Shown here: piece by piece, positions 14,041-14,375 of the stretch
How positions within the stretch are numbered: position 1 is the first letter of the stretch
Layout of the letters: each line of letters begins with the position of its first letter
Position numbers and translations under genes: made by a program
The notes under the pieces: generated by a model
Seen by the model: the letters and a program-made list of their open reading frames with translations, nothing else
Databases searched by the model: none
Told to the model about the DNA's origin: nothing
Assembly: GCA_002309765.1 (NCBI GenBank)
Contig: DBXY01000036.1
Location: 12,912-27,286 of the forward strand
Direction of reading: 5' to 3'
DNA length: 14,375 bases
Origin: Verrucomicrobia bacterium UBA1200
GTDB lineage: Bacteria; Verrucomicrobiota; Kiritimatiellia; RFP12; UBA1067

Positions 14041-14117
14041 TGCGGGGTGGAGCAGCTTGGTAGCTCATCAGGCTCATAACCTGAAGGCCGTTGGTTCAAA
14101 TCCAACCCCCGCTACCA
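14041..14117 (+). tRNA. Initiator-type tRNA-Met (anticodon CAT)
   Basis: 77 nt that align base for base in length with bacterial initiator tRNA. The D-stem is GAGC/GCTC, giving the A11-U24 pair of initiators. The anticodon loop is CTCATAA, the T-arm is GTTGG-TTCAAAT-CCAAC, and CCA is encoded. Position 1 (T) faces T at 72, so the first pair is unpaired, as initiators require, though the usual pair is C1-A72. The anticodon stem has A29-U41 instead of the usual third G-C pair. It lies 8 nt after tRNA-Arg and is probably co-transcribed with it. Confidence 0.9.
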
Positions 14118-14138
14118 TTTTTGATAATTTCATGAAAC

Positions 14139-14168
14139 CGCAGATGTTGCCATCTGCGATTTTTTTTT
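14139..14168 (+). terminator. Strong intrinsic terminator after the tRNAs
   Basis: CGCAGATG (14139-14146), loop TTGC, CATCTGCG (14151-14158): a perfect 8-bp stem, then A and nine Ts (14160-14168). Confidence 0.93.
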
Positions 14169-14205
14169 GCCCGCCGGGTTTATGCATGGGCTTTGAACAG
14201 GGGAA

Positions 14206-14375
14206 ATGATGATGAAGATTAAGTCATTCGTAACGGTTGTGGCGTTTACCGTATTCGCGGGTTGTGTCGGTCCGGATTCGGGAATCGGCACTGCGCGTCC
14301 GGAATCAAAGCGGGATCAGTTGCGCGTGGCGGTTTACGTGGACAGGGGGGCGCGCAACATCGGCGCGTTCCGCTG
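14206..14375 (+). CDS. Putative lipoprotein, 5' part only (runs off window)
   Basis: Three ATGs in a row (14206, 14209, 14212) follow AGGGGA; the first or second is likely used. The sequence MMMKIKSFVTVVAFTVFAGC is a lipoprotein signal with a lipobox-like FAGC, so the mature protein would start at that Cys and be membrane-anchored. About 35 residues of the mature part are visible, including LRVAVYVDRGARNIGAFR, which resembles the first strand of a Rossmann or class-I glutamine-amidotransferase-like (BPL_N) fold. That guess is weak. The gene lies downstream of the tRNA terminator, so it needs its own promoter, not clearly seen. Confidence 0.65.
   Translation, partial: MMMKIKSFVTVVAFTVFAGCVGPDSGIGTARPESKRDQLRVAVYVDRGARNIGAFR

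Noticed and set aside
14003..14209. Open frame over the tRNA genes and terminator
   Set aside because: It runs through both tRNAs and the terminator stem, so it cannot be a normal gene.

Overview
The window looks like a chromosomal segment from a GC-rich, Gram-negative (diderm) bacterium. The most likely placement is the PVC group (Lentisphaerota/Kiritimatiellota type). This is an inference from the secretin, the pseudopilins with GWRGPY...DPWGNPY-type motifs, and the secreted TIM-barrel-like hydrolase with a WLDDDLR/CFCERC signature. No marker gene settles the taxonomy.

Left part (1 to about 4560) is a decayed accessory region, visibly AT-richer from about 345 to 3260. It holds the C-terminal end of an ORF6N-type protein with a PLD-like HxR(x)4D motif. 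Next come a stretch with coding traces but no intact gene (345-720), an intact HNH endonuclease (721-1599), and a radical SAM gene that has lost its N-terminus and carries a frameshift beside its CxxxCxxC motif (1605-2987). A 38-residue stub of an AlbA_2/Schlafen-type gene follows, cut off where a REP-associated tyrosine transposase (RAYT/Y1_Tnp, 3316-4557) begins. The RAYT gene contains, in frame, several palindromes with A-rich tetraloops next to an ACGGAA box. Two of them face each other like a REPIN. This is the most unusual structure in the window.

Middle part (about 4660-7862) starts at a promoter with a 17-bp spacer. It runs co-directionally through a small protein of unknown function, a YycJ/WalJ-like metallo-beta-lactamase-fold hydrolase, and a secreted 615-residue protein resembling GH42-type glycoside hydrolases.

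Right part (7978-13846) is a tightly packed five-gene block of type II secretion/type IV pilus character: secretin (with an apparent GspC-HR/PilP-like domain at its N-terminus), two long pseudopilins, a GspL/PilM-N-like protein and a GspM/PilO-like protein. Genes overlap by ATGA or lie 1-2 nt apart. The products would form an outer-membrane pore, a periplasmic pseudopilus and an inner-membrane platform. The ATPase (GspE) and polytopic GspF are not in the window.

The end of the window carries tRNA-Arg(ACG) and an initiator-like tRNA-Met(CAT) with encoded CCA ends, a strong intrinsic terminator, and the start of a lipoprotein gene that runs off the window.
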